In this document: positions 9,257 through 17,547 of the stretch, piece by piece
Position numbering within the stretch: position 1 is the stretch's first letter
Layout of the letters: every line of letters begins with the position of its first letter
Source: Vogesella indigofera
GTDB lineage: Bacteria > Pseudomonadota > Gammaproteobacteria > Burkholderiales > Chromobacteriaceae
Assembly (NCBI RefSeq): GCF_028548395.1
Contig: NZ_JAQQLA010000009.1
Location: 124,001 to 188,000, forward strand
Reading direction: 5' to 3'
DNA: 64,000 nucleotides
Translations under genes and position numbers: made by a program
Notes under the pieces: model-generated
Databases searched by the model: none
Seen by the model: the letters and a program-made list of their open reading frames with translations, nothing else
What the model was told of the DNA's origin: nothing

Positions 9257-9688
9257 TTACTGGCGTTCCCAGGTCTGGGTGCGGCCCAGCAGCGCCATGC
9301 CGATAAAGCCGCGCACTTCCAGCTTCTTGCCGGCCTCGGCCAGCTTGGCCTTGGCGCTGTACACCTTGCCGGATTTCGGGTCGAGGATCCTGCCGCCCTC
9401 CCAGCCGTCACCGCCTTTTTTCAGGCCGGTAAGGATGGTCATGCCGACCACCGGCTTGCCCTTCAGCGGGCCGTCGCACTTGTCGCAGACCGCGTCCGGA
9501 TTGGCAAACAGCTTCACGATGCGGCCGGACAGCTCGCCGCCGGCGGTTTCGCTGATCTCCACCAGCGCCTTGGCCTGCTTGGTTTCGTCGTCGATGGTTT
9601 TCCAGGTGCCGCCAGCACCGGCGGCCAGTGCCAGTTGCGCGCTCGCGCCGATTGCCAGTACCGCTGCCCATTTTGCCGCGCTGTTCAT
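9257..9688 (-). CDS. Exported DUF2147 family protein
   Basis: 143 residues. Residues 1-23 form a signal peptide (MNSAAKWAAVLAIGASAQLA...), then comes the compact DUF2147 fold: GTWKTIDDETKQAKALVEI, a CDKCDGP motif near the middle, KGKPVVGMTIL and a GGRILDPKSGKVY segment. Such proteins are periplasmic beta-barrel-like domains of unknown biochemistry, often next to metabolic or stress genes. The two cysteines of CDKC could form a disulfide. It is a single-gene unit between its own 280-base upstream region and a terminator. Confidence 0.85.
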   Translation of the reverse strand: MNSAAKWAAVLAIGASAQLALAAGAGGTWKTIDDETKQAKALVEISETAGGELSGRIVKLFANPDAVCDKCDGPLKGKPVVGMTILTGLKKGGDGWEGGRILDPKSGKVYSAKAKLAEAGKKLEVRGFIGMALLGRTQTWERQ

Positions 9689-9967
9689 GTTGTTTCTCCT
9701 CGTGTTGGCATGCGCCTGCCTACTGCCAAGTCATGGCACGTGGCGGGCGTCTGGCCGCGTGCGGATCGATGCGTCGCACTGCAGGCCAGCAGGAAAGCTA
9801 ACAGTGGCCACCGATAGCGTCAACGAAAACGAAACGATCGTTTGATTGTGACATTCATCCTGCTCGTCGCGCCGGCAACCCGCCGCCGCGGCAAGCGTCA
9901 CCGGCCTTGGCTGCGGCCACGCTTGCCCCTTGCCGTGCGCTGTCGCCTGCACACCACAACGCGTCGC

Positions 9968-10813
9968 TTACGGCAGTTGGAACTGGCCGCTGGCGATGGG
10001 CTGCACCTTGCCGCCGACCTGCACCGCGCCGGCGGCGTCGACGTCCAGATACAGCACATTCGGCCGCTGGATGGCCTCGCCCTGCTCGACGCGCCACGAC
10101 AGCGGCGCCAGGCCGTTCAGCGCGCACCAGCCGCCGAGGTTGGCGCAGGCGCTGCCGGTGCCCGGATCCTCAATGACGGCCCCCTGCTGCTCGAAAAACA
10201 GCCGCACGGTGGCGACGTTGCCCGCCACATGCCACAGGTAGGCGATGCTGCGCCCGGGGCGCAGCGTGGCATGGCGCAGGAACAGCTCGGGCACCGGGCG
10301 CGCCGCCAGTACCGCCTCGCGGCTGGCCAGGCGGATCAGCAGCTGCTCGCTGCCGGCATTGACCCACATCGGTGCGGCGGCGATGTCGCTGGAGGCAAGG
10401 CCCAGCATCGCGGCGGCGTCCGCCGGCGCAAAGTTGGCCGCACGCTGGCTGGCCGGCACCGCGGTGAGGCGAAACACGCCGTCCTGCCAGTGGATAGGGA
10501 TCAGCCCGGCGCGGGTGCGCAGCGTGAAGCGCTCGCCCAGACCGTGCAGCGCCTGCAGCACCGCGGCGCTGCCGATGGTGGGATGGCCGGCAAACGGCAG
10601 CTCATGGCCGGGGGTGAAGATGCGCAGACTGGCGGCCGCCTCTTCGTCTCCCGGCAGCAGGAACACCGTTTCCGACAGGTTGAACTGGCGCGCGATCAGC
10701 TGCATGTCGTCGTCCGACAGGCCGCTGGCATCGGTAAACACCGCCAGCGGATTGCCGCCGAAACGGCTCTCGGCAAACACGTTGACGATCTGGTAGGCAT
10801 AACTGCGGCTCAT
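9968..10813 (-). CDS. PhzF family isomerase/epimerase-like protein
   Basis: 281-residue cytoplasmic protein of the PhzF/YddE superfamily (two diaminopimelate-epimerase-like halves). Family features are VNVFAESRFGGNPLAVF at the start, the conserved glutamate in FNLSETVFLL (about residue 48), the GHELPFAGHPTIG loop and GTGSACANLGG in the second half. PhzF itself isomerises trans-2,3-dihydro-3-hydroxyanthranilate in phenazine synthesis, but no other phz gene is here, so the substrate is unknown. ATG has an AGGAG site. Confidence 0.88.
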   Translation of the reverse strand: MSRSYAYQIVNVFAESRFGGNPLAVFTDASGLSDDDMQLIARQFNLSETVFLLPGDEEAAASLRIFTPGHELPFAGHPTIGSAAVLQALHGLGERFTLRTRAGLIPIHWQDGVFRLTAVPASQRAANFAPADAAAMLGLASSDIAAAPMWVNAGSEQLLIRLASREAVLAARPVPELFLRHATLRPGRSIAYLWHVAGNVATVRLFFEQQGAVIEDPGTGSACANLGGWCALNGLAPLSWRVEQGEAIQRPNVLYLDVDAAGAVQVGGKVQPIASGQFQLP

Positions 10814-11200
10814 GGTGGCTCCTGTCTATGGCGGCGGCCGGCAAGGTTGGCCCAGCGCCGGGGGCGCGGGGGTGTAGCCGGCGCCCGGCAAAGCGCCCAT
10901 TAGGCCACAGCCCGCGGCGCGGACAGAAGGCCGCCAGCGGAAACAGCGTGTTCCGCCGGCCGCGACAATGCCGCCGCATACTGGATACTGGATTTTTTCT
11001 GCAGGGGAAAATTTGTTACACTGCGCACCGCTACGCCGATGTGCCTGTTTTTCATGGCATTTCGCAATGCCCCCGAGGTGACGGGCTCCACCCCGCCACC
11101 GCAGCCTGGCCGCAAGCACTCGTCGCATGACAAAAAGAATCTGCCACCGTGCCGGCTGTTGTCCCCATAGCAACTCAACACATCTTGATTTAGGGAATTT
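10814..11200. other. Intergenic leader region between phzF-like gene and sstT
   Basis: 387 bases without a convincing gene. It holds GC-rich inverted segments near 10860-10960, a truncated form of the uptake word (AAGGTTGGCC, 10843-10852), and an AT-rich patch near 10991-11022 with TACACT as a possible -10 element about 180 bases before sstT. A long untranslated leader for sstT is therefore possible. No known riboswitch class is recognisable by eye. Confidence 0.4.
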
Positions 11201-12457
11201 ATGCAGCAGAATCCTTCGATTATCAGCAGGATCATGAACGGCAGCATCGTGCTGCAGATCCTGATCGGCATGCTGGCCGGTATTGCGGTGGCCAGTTTCT
11301 CCCCCGACACCGCCAAGTCGCTGACCTTCCTCGGCAGCCTGTTCGTCAAAGGCCTGAAGGCGGTGGCACCGGTGCTGGTCTTCGTGCTGGTGGCCAGCGC
11401 GATCGCCAACAAGAAACAAGGCGTGCAGACCAATATGCGCCCGGTACTCACCCTGTACCTGCTGGGCACCTTCCTGGCCGCCGTTACCGGTGTGCTGGCC
11501 AGCTTTGTCTTCCCGACCCAGCTCACCCTGGTGGCTGCCGCCGGCGGTACGACGCCACCCAGCGGCATCGGCCAGGTACTGAACAACCTGGTGTTCCAGA
11601 TCGTGGACAATCCGATCAACGCCATCGCCACCGGTAACTACATCGGCATCCTGACCTGGGCCGTGGCACTGGGCATGGCGCTGCATCACGCCAGCGACAG
11701 CACCAAGACCCTGCTGAACGAAGTGGCTGACGGTGTATCGCGCATCGTCGGCGTGATCATCCGCTTTGCCCCGATCGGCGTGTTCGGTCTGGTGGCAGAA
11801 GCCGTGGCCACCACCGGCCTGTCGTCGCTGCTGGGCTATAGCCAGCTGCTGCTGGTACTGGTCGGCGCCATGCTGTTCATCGCGCTGGTGGTCAACCCGC
11901 TGATCGTCGGCCTGACCCTGCGCCGCAACCCGTTCCCGCTGGTATTCACCTGCCTGCGCGAAAGCGGCGTCACCGCCTTCTTTACCCGCAGCTCGGCGGC
12001 CAACATCCCGGTCAACATGAACCTGTGCAAGAAGCTGGGGCTGAATGAAGACACCTACTCGGTGTCGATCCCGCTGGGCGCCACCATCAACATGGCCGGT
12101 GCCGCCATCACCATCTCGGTGCTGAGCCTGGCCGCGGTACACACCCTGGGCATCCATGTGGACGTGCCGACCGCGCTGCTGCTGTCGGTGGTGTCCACCG
12201 TCGCCGCCTGCGGTGCCTCCGGCGTGGCCGGTGGTTCGCTGCTGCTGATCCCAATGGCGTGCAGCCTGTTCGGCATCGGCAACGACATCGCGATGCAGGT
12301 CGTCGCCGTCGGCTTCATCATCGGCGTGGTGCAGGATTCCGCCGAAACCGCGCTCAACAGCTCCACCGACGTGCTGTTCACCGCTGCCGCCTGCATCGCA
12401 GCCGGTGACGTGACCGAAACAGAAGCCGCTCCGCAACTGGCACGCCAGAACGGCTAA
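11201..12457 (+). CDS. sstT: Sodium-dependent serine/threonine transporter SstT
   Basis: 418-residue inner-membrane symporter of the dicarboxylate/amino acid:cation family. About eight membrane segments and two hairpin loops are indicated; the substrate region holds the serine-rich [13 protein letters not shown] and [15 protein letters not shown] motifs typical of SstT. It imports serine and threonine with sodium. Transcription ends at 12482-12510. The last 19 codons and the terminator have a diverged second copy about 1 kb downstream (13476-13582), beyond lysE, which indicates a past insertion at this 3' end. Confidence 0.95.
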   Translation: MQQNPSIISRIMNGSIVLQILIGMLAGIAVASFSPDTAKSLTFLGSLFVKGLKAVAPVLVFVLVASAIANKKQGVQTNMRPVLTLYLLGTFLAAVTGVLASFVFPTQLTLVAAAGGTTPPSGIGQVLNNLVFQIVDNPINAIATGNYIGILTWAVALGMALHHASDSTKTLLNEVADGVSRIVGVIIRFAPIGVFGLVAEAVATTGLSSLLGYSQLLLVLVGAMLFIALVVNPLIVGLTLRRNPFPLVFTCLRESGVTAFFTRSSAANIPVNMNLCKKLGLNEDTYSVSIPLGATINMAGAAITISVLSLAAVHTLGIHVDVPTALLLSVVSTVAACGASGVAGGSLLLIPMACSLFGIGNDIAMQVVAVGFIIGVVQDSAETALNSSTDVLFTAAACIAAGDVTETEAAPQLARQNG

Positions 12458-12481
12458 GCGCTTCCGGATTGCAGCAAGGAC

Positions 12482-12510
12482 AAAGCCCGCTCGGATGAGC
12501 GGGCTTTTTT
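12482..12510 (+). terminator. Terminator of sstT
   Basis: AAAGCCCGCTC / GAGCGGGCTTT stem with TTTTTT. A near-identical hairpin recurs at 13552-13582. Confidence 0.88.
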
Positions 12511-12677
12511 GTGGCCGGAAGCGAGCCTGGCCGCACCGTCATGCTACGGCCTCTTGGACTTGACGATGCTCAGCACCGCCCTGCCGGCACAAACGGTCGA
12601 ATCCGACCGCATTGGCACACCGCCGCGCCTGAGCGTCGCTGCTGTCGGCAAGAAAGAACCGTGCAGTGTCTTTTTAT

Positions 12678-12688
12678 TGCGGCCAACC
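12678..12688 (-). repeat. Uptake-like word, copy 4
   Basis: TGCGGCCAACC followed by TTGG, 12 bases beyond the lysE stop on the minus strand. With copy 5 it brackets the lysE segment in the same orientation. Confidence 0.8.
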
Positions 12689-12699
12689 TTGGTCCGTCC

Positions 12700-13335
12700 T
12701 CAACGCGGCAGCGGCCGCTCCAGCAGCAACAGCCGCAGTACCAGCCCCAGCAGCACCGCCACCAGTGCCCAGCGCTGCCAGTATGCCGCGCGCGGATGGC
12801 GCGGCAGCAGACGCCCGAGCTGGCCGCTGCAGCTGCCCAGCACGCTGTTGAACAGTAGGGCCACCAGCGACAGCACCACGCCCAGCAGCGTCAGCTGCAG
12901 CACGATGTCGCCACGGCCGGCATCGACAAACTGCGGCAGGAACACCATGAAGAACAGCAGGGCCTTGGGGTTGAGCAGGCTGCCCAGCAGCGCCATGCGG
13001 AACACCCGCCCCAGCGGCACCCGCTCGTGCGCGCCGAAGCGGACGACGCCGGGCTGACGCCATGCCTGCCACGCCAGCCACAACAGGTACAGCGCACCGG
13101 CCAGCCGCAGCAGGTCGAACATCGGCGCCCACGCCGCCAGCAGCGCGGTGACACCGCTGGCGGTGAGCAGCGTCAGCACCAGATCGGCGGCGGCAATGCC
13201 CAGCGCCGCAGCCAGCCCGCCCCTTGGCCCCAGCGCCATGCCGTGCGACAGCACGAAGGCCATGTTCGGCCCCGGCGACAACATCAACACCAGCACCGCC
13301 AGCAGAAACAACGATAACGTCGACCCCGCCACCAT
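12700..13335 (-). CDS. LysE/RhtB family amino-acid exporter
   Basis: 211-residue membrane protein with about six hydrophobic segments. The family motif LSPGPNMAFVLSHG lies near residues 19-32 and LLGSLLNPKALLFF near the middle. Members export amino acids such as lysine, threonine or homoserine; the substrate cannot be read from sequence. The gene lies on the minus strand between sstT and a displaced copy of the sstT 3' end, flanked by two same-orientation uptake-like words, so it is probably imported cargo. Its base composition resembles the rest of the window, suggesting a related donor. Confidence 0.88.
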   Translation of the reverse strand: MVAGSTLSLFLLAVLVLMLSPGPNMAFVLSHGMALGPRGGLAAALGIAAADLVLTLLTASGVTALLAAWAPMFDLLRLAGALYLLWLAWQAWRQPGVVRFGAHERVPLGRVFRMALLGSLLNPKALLFFMVFLPQFVDAGRGDIVLQLTLLGVVLSLVALLFNSVLGSCSGQLGRLLPRHPRAAYWQRWALVAVLLGLVLRLLLLERPLPR

Positions 13336-13448
13336 GAGCCACCCTCCCCTTCGTCATTGATCACCGGCTCCACGCTAGCGCAACGCCGCTGGCGGCAACA
13401 GGCCGGTTTGGCAAAAAGAGAATTCTGCGCCGTGGCGGCGATAAGGCT

Positions 13449-13459
13449 TGCGGCCAACC
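13449..13459 (-). repeat. Uptake-like word, copy 5
   Basis: TGCGGCCAACC followed by TTGCG, 16 bases before the start of the sstT remnant. Confidence 0.8.
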
Positions 13460-13475
13460 TTGCGCTCAGCCGCGG

Positions 13476-13529
13476 GCCGCCGGTGACGTAGAAGAAAGCG
13501 CACCGCAGCTGGCACACCAGAACGGCTAA
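13476..13529 (+). pseudogene. Displaced 3' end of sstT
   Basis: The plus strand reads AAGDVEESAPQLAHQNG-stop, matching the sstT C-terminus [23 protein letters not shown] with a two-codon gap. Similarity begins abruptly at 13476 and continues through the stop and the terminator, so this is a true duplicate of the gene end rather than chance. Most differences are synonymous or conservative, which fits the original 3' end of the resident gene, or one from a close relative, left behind when an sstT-lysE segment was inserted. Confidence 0.8.
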
Positions 13530-13551
13530 GCGTTTAGCGCCGCATCAAAAC

Positions 13552-13582
13552 AAAAAGCCCGCTCCGATAAGCGGGCTTTTTT
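13552..13582 (+). terminator. Second copy of the sstT terminator
   Basis: AAAGCCCGCT / AGCGGGCTTTTTT stem that keeps the sequence of the sstT terminator with changes in the loop. It sits the same short distance after the remnant stop codon. Confidence 0.82.
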
Positions 13583-13721
13583 GCGTCCCATGTTTGCTGG
13601 CAGGCACCTGTTGACAGCTGCAAGCGCAAAACAACGGTCTCGACCAGCCAACAGTTCACTGCCATTTTTCCGGACAACAGCGCAGGCTGGGCACTAACAA
13701 CGTATCAGCAACAACGGCCGG

Positions 13722-14762
13722 CTAGGGCTGATCCTTCTCTGTTTTCTTGCCACAATGAAAGCAGAATTTTGAAAATGCAATTTTCCGCGTGCCACAGCCT
13801 GCACATTTATCAAATATCTCGATGCCGCAATGCTGGCAGAAATTGTCATTCTCCTTAGCAATCGGACGCTCGCAACTTGGACAAATGCCTTTCACGATTC
13901 TGGTCTGCGCCAAATCATACTGGATGTCATTTTTCCGCTGAAAATCAGGCTGCTGCTCTAACTCACGCTGCTGCTCAAGGTATTTTTGCAGCGCGGCTAT
14001 TGAATACTTGCCGACGGCCAATGTTACAACCACACCAACCGTATATCTGACATAGCCACCATAACTTGGCAAATAAGGCACCAACTCTACAAAGAAGGCA
14101 AACAGACTGAAAATGATGAAGCCCCAGACAAAGGGCCAGTATGATTTCTTGCGATGTTTCGCAAACAGGTAGCTGGCGGTGGCTAGCAGCGGCAAGACAA
14201 AGGCGAGTCGATAGGCAAAGATGCGCAGCTCTATCTGCTTGTAACTCTCTTCAAACCTGACCCTGGCTGCCTCCTGCAATGCCGCCATTTCGCGATTGAT
14301 CCGGTCTTTTTCCTGCAGCGTATCGAGCTGTTGCTTTTGAATCGACTCAACGGCCAGCAAGGACTCGCGCTCGCGTATTTTCAGTCTCTCCAGCTTTGAC
14401 GTGCGCGTCAGCAGATCCTGGTCCTGGCCTGCATTTTGGGTAGCATTTCTGGTCGTCACCCACGCCTCAAACGCCTGCCTGGCTGCCTGATAATCCGCAC
14501 GCGCGGTTTGCAACTGCAGCTTTGCCTGATCCAGTTTGTCGGAGGCAATGATGACTTCCTGATCCAGCTTTTTGAGCTGCAGCGTTAATTTGGACTTCAG
14601 TGCCTTGTCGACAAAATCCTCCGTTGACAGCCTGCTTTCCACCTTGGGCAGGTCGCCAACAATGGTGCCGCCCAGACCAATCAGGAAATAGGCAAACAAA
14701 AAGGCAATCAGCCACAATCCGCGGTTAAACCATTTTTCGGACAGCCTTAGATGATTGGTCAT
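13722..14762 (-). CDS. Membrane protein with coiled coil and two C-terminal zinc ribbons
   Basis: 346 residues, function not recognised. Order of parts: one membrane segment (about 14-34), a long polar coiled-coil region (about 36-180, rich in Gln, Lys, Leu and Glu), three further hydrophobic segments (about 187-260), then two zinc-ribbon motifs at the C-terminus, CPSCERP...CQHC and CAGCGTR...CFHC. The layout suggests a membrane sensor or scaffold with a cytoplasmic metal-binding tail. The start MTNHLRLSE has GGGGA seven bases upstream. The DNA is visibly AT-richer than neighbouring genes and the gene lies between the sstT and ridA remnants, so it is probably acquired. Confidence 0.72.
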   Translation of the reverse strand: MTNHLRLSEKWFNRGLWLIAFLFAYFLIGLGGTIVGDLPKVESRLSTEDFVDKALKSKLTLQLKKLDQEVIIASDKLDQAKLQLQTARADYQAARQAFEAWVTTRNATQNAGQDQDLLTRTSKLERLKIRERESLLAVESIQKQQLDTLQEKDRINREMAALQEAARVRFEESYKQIELRIFAYRLAFVLPLLATASYLFAKHRKKSYWPFVWGFIIFSLFAFFVELVPYLPSYGGYVRYTVGVVVTLAVGKYSIAALQKYLEQQRELEQQPDFQRKNDIQYDLAQTRIVKGICPSCERPIAKENDNFCQHCGIEIFDKCAGCGTRKIAFSKFCFHCGKKTEKDQP

Positions 14763-14941
14763 GCTGCATTCCCCGGGATCAGGCTTGCTGTGATGAAGTG
14801 CCAGTTGCTGAGTCGCAATCAAACCGTCACTGCCTTACAAGCAACAGTGCTTGCTGCATCCATTCAAACTATGCATGCCACCGGCAGATGTCAATCAAGT
14901 GAAAACATTCCGGATGGCCATTCCCCAGCGCGGCGGCCATG

Positions 14942-14969
14942 AAAAAAGCGGCCCGCAGGCCGCTTTTTG
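14942..14969 (-). terminator. Second copy of the ridA terminator
   Basis: Its first 25 bases are identical to the terminator beyond ridA (15858-15884): AAAGCGGCC / GGCCGC hairpin with an A-tract that reads as T on the minus strand. Confidence 0.82.
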
Positions 14970-15050
14970 TTCTACTTCCGGATTCCGGGCAATCACTCGT
15001 CCAGCACTACTAACGTGTCGGCTTACATCTGCCCGATCCGGTTGGCAACA
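14970..15050 (-). pseudogene. Displaced 3' end of ridA, decayed
   Basis: On the minus strand this reads VANRIGQM-stop-ADTLVVLDE-stop, aligning with the RidA C-terminus [24 protein letters not shown]. An in-frame stop, a deletion and many substitutions show decay. With the following hairpin it forms a displaced copy of the ridA gene end, separated from true ridA by the secreted-protein gene. This parallels the sstT remnant. Confidence 0.72.
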
Positions 15051-15053
15051 GGA

Positions 15054-15590
15054 TCACAGTTTGACCGGAGAAAGTGTTATGCGAGCCTGAACTTCGGCCG
15101 TTGCTGATTCAGTGGTGGTCGCCAGCAGAATCATGCCTTGCGTTGCCTTTGGCGCCGCAAATTGGAAACCGTATTGCCGGTACTGACCGCCATACCCCTC
15201 AGAGGTTTTATCGATGAGCTTTTTCACATCAATACCCGGACGTGCTATTTTTTGAGCCAGCTTTTCCACATTGGCATTGATTGTTTTAGCGTCGGCCCTT
15301 CTTGACCATACTGCGCAACTGTTAGTCGTTAACACCAGCAGGTAATTTCCCGCGGCCCCCCACACCTCACCGGACTGGCCCCGAAGAATCTTGCTTGAAA
15401 AATCAGGGTTCGCTCGTGTCATGTGGCTTGCTGCCCACTTGGATGAGTCAGCATTATTCCCATAATTTTTCGCGCAGGAATCGAGAAAGATACCCATGGC
15501 TACATCTGCATTTTCCGTGGCGCTTGAAGCCAGCGATGCAAACGATAACGATGACAAAATGACGGGGAGAATGATCTTTGTGAAGTTCAT
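15054..15590 (-). CDS. Exported protein of unknown function
   Basis: 178 residues, not recognised. Residues 1-22 form a signal peptide (MNFTKIILPVILSSLSFASLAS). The mature part has two cysteines (DSCAKNYG and TNSCAVWSRR), possibly one disulfide, and a mixed alpha/beta character, ending in RITLSPVKL. It is likely periplasmic. The stop codon lies 3 bases from the ridA remnant, so the gene is wedged between ridA and a displaced ridA end. The DNA is AT-richer than its surroundings, consistent with transfer. Confidence 0.68.
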   Translation of the reverse strand: MNFTKIILPVILSSLSFASLASSATENADVAMGIFLDSCAKNYGNNADSSKWAASHMTRANPDFSSKILRGQSGEVWGAAGNYLLVLTTNSCAVWSRRADAKTINANVEKLAQKIARPGIDVKKLIDKTSEGYGGQYRQYGFQFAAPKATQGMILLATTTESATAEVQARITLSPVKL

Positions 15591-15857
15591 AACGATCTCA
15601 ATGCTTGGATTTACACCGATACCGGTGCATCACTGACCTCTGTCTGTAAAGCAGCCATAATGCTGCTCATTTCCTATAGCGATCACTTCTGGAACAATAT
15701 CTCTAAGGCGGCATACCATGACTGCACGCCACAACTTCACACCCGACATGCACTATCGCCATTGGCACAAAAGAGTACGAGCGACCCCCGATCATGTCAA
15801 AAAGATAATTCATTCCCGTTTGTGGTCTGGCACGAGCAGCCAGCCTCACGTCAGGCA
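15591..15857. other. AT-rich intergenic stretch
   Basis: 267 bases between the secreted-protein gene and the ridA terminator. No coding frame, RNA gene or uptake-like word is supported. It should contain the promoter of the secreted-protein gene (CACCGGTATCGGTG palindrome at 15617-15630 on the strand shown), but no element is clear. Confidence 0.4.
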
Positions 15858-15884
15858 ATAAAAAAGCGGCCCGCAGGCCGCTTT
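15858..15884 (-). terminator. Terminator of the rdgB-hemW-ridA operon
   Basis: AAAGCGGCC / GGCCGCTTT hairpin with TTTTTTA on the minus strand, 24 bases after the ridA stop. Confidence 0.82.
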
Positions 15885-15907
15885 GCATTCCACCAAATAA
15901 CGGGGAC

Positions 15908-16294
15908 TTACTCGCCCAGCACCATCACCGCGTCGGCTTCCACCTGCACGCCTTTAGGCAGGCTAGCAACGCCGATGGCGGCACGTGCCGGGAACGGCTG
16001 GCTCATGTACTGCGCCATGATCTCGTTGAAGGTGCCGAAGTTGGACAGATCGGTGAGGAAGGCATTCAGCTTCACGATCTGGTCCAGCGAGCCACCGGCG
16101 GCTTCGCATACGGCTTTCAGGTTCTTGAACATCTGGTGGGTTTCCGCAGCAAAGCCGCCTTCCACCACCGTCATGGTCACCGGGTCCAGCGGGATCTGGC
16201 CGGACAGGTACACGGTGTTGCCGGCCTTGACCGCTTGCGAGTAGGCGCCGATTGCCGCCGGGGCGTTGTCGGTGTGGATGATTTCCTTGGCCAT
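15908..16294 (-). CDS. ridA: Reactive intermediate/imine deaminase RidA
   Basis: 128-residue cytoplasmic Rid/YjgF protein that hydrolyses reactive enamine/imine products of PLP enzymes such as threonine dehydratase. Features are [12 protein letters not shown] near the start, [10 protein letters not shown], the conserved arginine in [12 protein letters not shown] and the closing ADAVMVL. The ATG at 16292-16294 is used; a codon earlier is only TTG. It overlaps the hemW stop by one base (TGATG), so translation is coupled. Its 3' end and terminator are duplicated at 14942-15050. Confidence 0.94.
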   Translation of the reverse strand: MAKEIIHTDNAPAAIGAYSQAVKAGNTVYLSGQIPLDPVTMTVVEGGFAAETHQMFKNLKAVCEAAGGSLDQIVKLNAFLTDLSNFGTFNEIMAQYMSQPFPARAAIGVASLPKGVQVEADAVMVLGE

Positions 16295-17547
16295 CAATTT
16301 TCTCCTTCGTCGTGCAGGAACAGGGTTAACAGGTCGTTGAGGAAGCGCTGGCCCTTCAAGGTTGGCCGCAGATGGGTGAGATCCTGTTCGATCAGCCCGT
16401 CCGCCTGCGCTTGCCGCAATTGCGATTGGATACAGGATACCGGCAAACCGGTGCGTTCGCTAAACAGTCTGGTCTCGAAGCCGCCGGTCAGCCGCAGGGT
16501 ATTCATCATGAACTCGAACGGCAGCTCCTTGCGGCCAACCTTGTGGCTGGTCTGCACCGGCTTGCCTTCGGCCACCGCCTGCAGATAGGCGGCCGGCTGC
16601 TTGTAGCGCATCTCGCGCACCACGCCCTCGTGCGAACTGATCTTGCCGTGCGCGCCGGCGCCGATGCCGACGTAGTCGCCGAACTGCCAGTAGTTGACGT
16701 TGTGGCGGGCAAAGCGGCCCGGCTTGCCGAAGGCGGAGGTCTCGTAGTGCACGTAACCGGCGCCTTCCAGCCGCGCCTCGATCGCCTCCTGCATGTCGGC
16801 GGAGATGTCGTCGTCCGGCAGGTTGGCCGGCAGCTGCACCGCGAACAGCGTGTTCGGCTCGATGGTGAGGTGGTAGGCGGAGATGTGCGTGACGCCAAAG
16901 GCGATGGCGGTGTCGATGTCGGCCAGTGCCTCTGCCTGCGTCTGGTTCGGCAGCGCGTACATCAGGTCGAGGTTCACATTATCGAAGTGCGTCAGCGCGA
17001 TCTCCACCGCGCGGCGCGCCTCGTCACCGTCGTGGATACGGCCCAGCGCCTTGAGCTGCCGTGGATCGAAGCTCTGGATGCCGATCGACAGCCGGTTGAT
17101 GCCGGCCGCGCGATAGCCGGCAAAACGCTCGTATTCGAAGGTGCCGGGGTTGGCCTCCATGGTGATCTCGGCGTCGGGGTGGATGCGCGCGCGCGCGCGC
17201 AAGCCGGCCAGCAGCGCGTCCATCGCCTCCGGCGAAAACAGGCTGGGGGTGCCGCCGCCCATGAAGATGGTGGTGATCGGCCGCCCCCAGATAGCCGGCA
17301 GGCTGTACTCGAAGTCGCGCAGCAGCGCCTCGACATAGGCCATCTCGTCGAAGCCGTCGCCGACGCGGCTGCGACCAACGTTGTCGGCGGCCTGAATTGC
17401 GATAGCGCCCGGCACCGGCTTGAACTCGTGCGAGTTGAAGTCGCAGTACGGGCACTTCTTCACGCACCACGGGAAGTGGATGTATAGCGACAGCGGCGGC
17501 AGCTCGCGCAAGCCGCCTTTCAGTGCAGACAGATCGACCACGCTCAT
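16294..17547 (-). CDS. hemW: Radical SAM heme chaperone HemW
   Basis: 417-residue radical SAM protein. The 4Fe-4S cysteines C28, C32 and C35 are in CVKKCPYC, followed by the GGGTPS SAM motif. RHNVNYW (HNxxYW) marks HemW, which binds heme for delivery, rather than coproporphyrinogen oxidase HemN. A HemN C-terminal domain follows. It overlaps rdgB by 4 bases and ridA by 1. Two exact uptake-like words lie inside (16360 and 16530) and are read in different frames. A short GC dinucleotide run near 17188 encodes Arg-Ala repeats. Confidence 0.93.
   Translation of the reverse strand: MSVVDLSALKGGLRELPPLSLYIHFPWCVKKCPYCDFNSHEFKPVPGAIAIQAADNVGRSRVGDGFDEMAYVEALLRDFEYSLPAIWGRPITTIFMGGGTPSLFSPEAMDALLAGLRARARIHPDAEITMEANPGTFEYERFAGYRAAGINRLSIGIQSFDPRQLKALGRIHDGDEARRAVEIALTHFDNVNLDLMYALPNQTQAEALADIDTAIAFGVTHISAYHLTIEPNTLFAVQLPANLPDDDISADMQEAIEARLEGAGYVHYETSAFGKPGRFARHNVNYWQFGDYVGIGAGAHGKISSHEGVVREMRYKQPAAYLQAVAEGKPVQTSHKVGRKELPFEFMMNTLRLTGGFETRLFSERTGLPVSCIQSQLRQAQADGLIEQDLTHLRPTLKGQRFLNDLLTLFLHDEGEN
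16360..16370 (+). repeat. Uptake-like word, copy 6
   Basis: Exact core preceded by CAA, inside hemW, where the gene reads it as LRPTL. Confidence 0.8.
16530..16540 (-). repeat. Uptake-like word, copy 7
   Basis: TGCGGCCAACC followed by TTG, inside hemW, where the gene reads it as KVGRK. Confidence 0.8.

Noticed and set aside
10814..11200. Possible riboswitch in the sstT leader
   Set aside because: The leader is long and has GC-rich pairings, but no conserved core of glycine, threonine-related or other known riboswitch classes could be identified.
10826..12436. A minus-strand open frame across sstT
   Set aside because: Antisense to sstT with repetitive His/Gln/Asp composition.
12678..13459. 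The two uptake-like words around lysE as attachment sites of a mobile cassette
   Set aside because: The same word occurs throughout the window in single copies inside conserved genes, so it is not a cassette-specific site; its presence here is better explained as part of the dispersed word family.
17186..17204. GC dinucleotide run in hemW as a phase-variable tract
   Set aside because: It is short, encodes Arg-Ala repeats in frame and lies in a conserved housekeeping gene; no sign of slippage.
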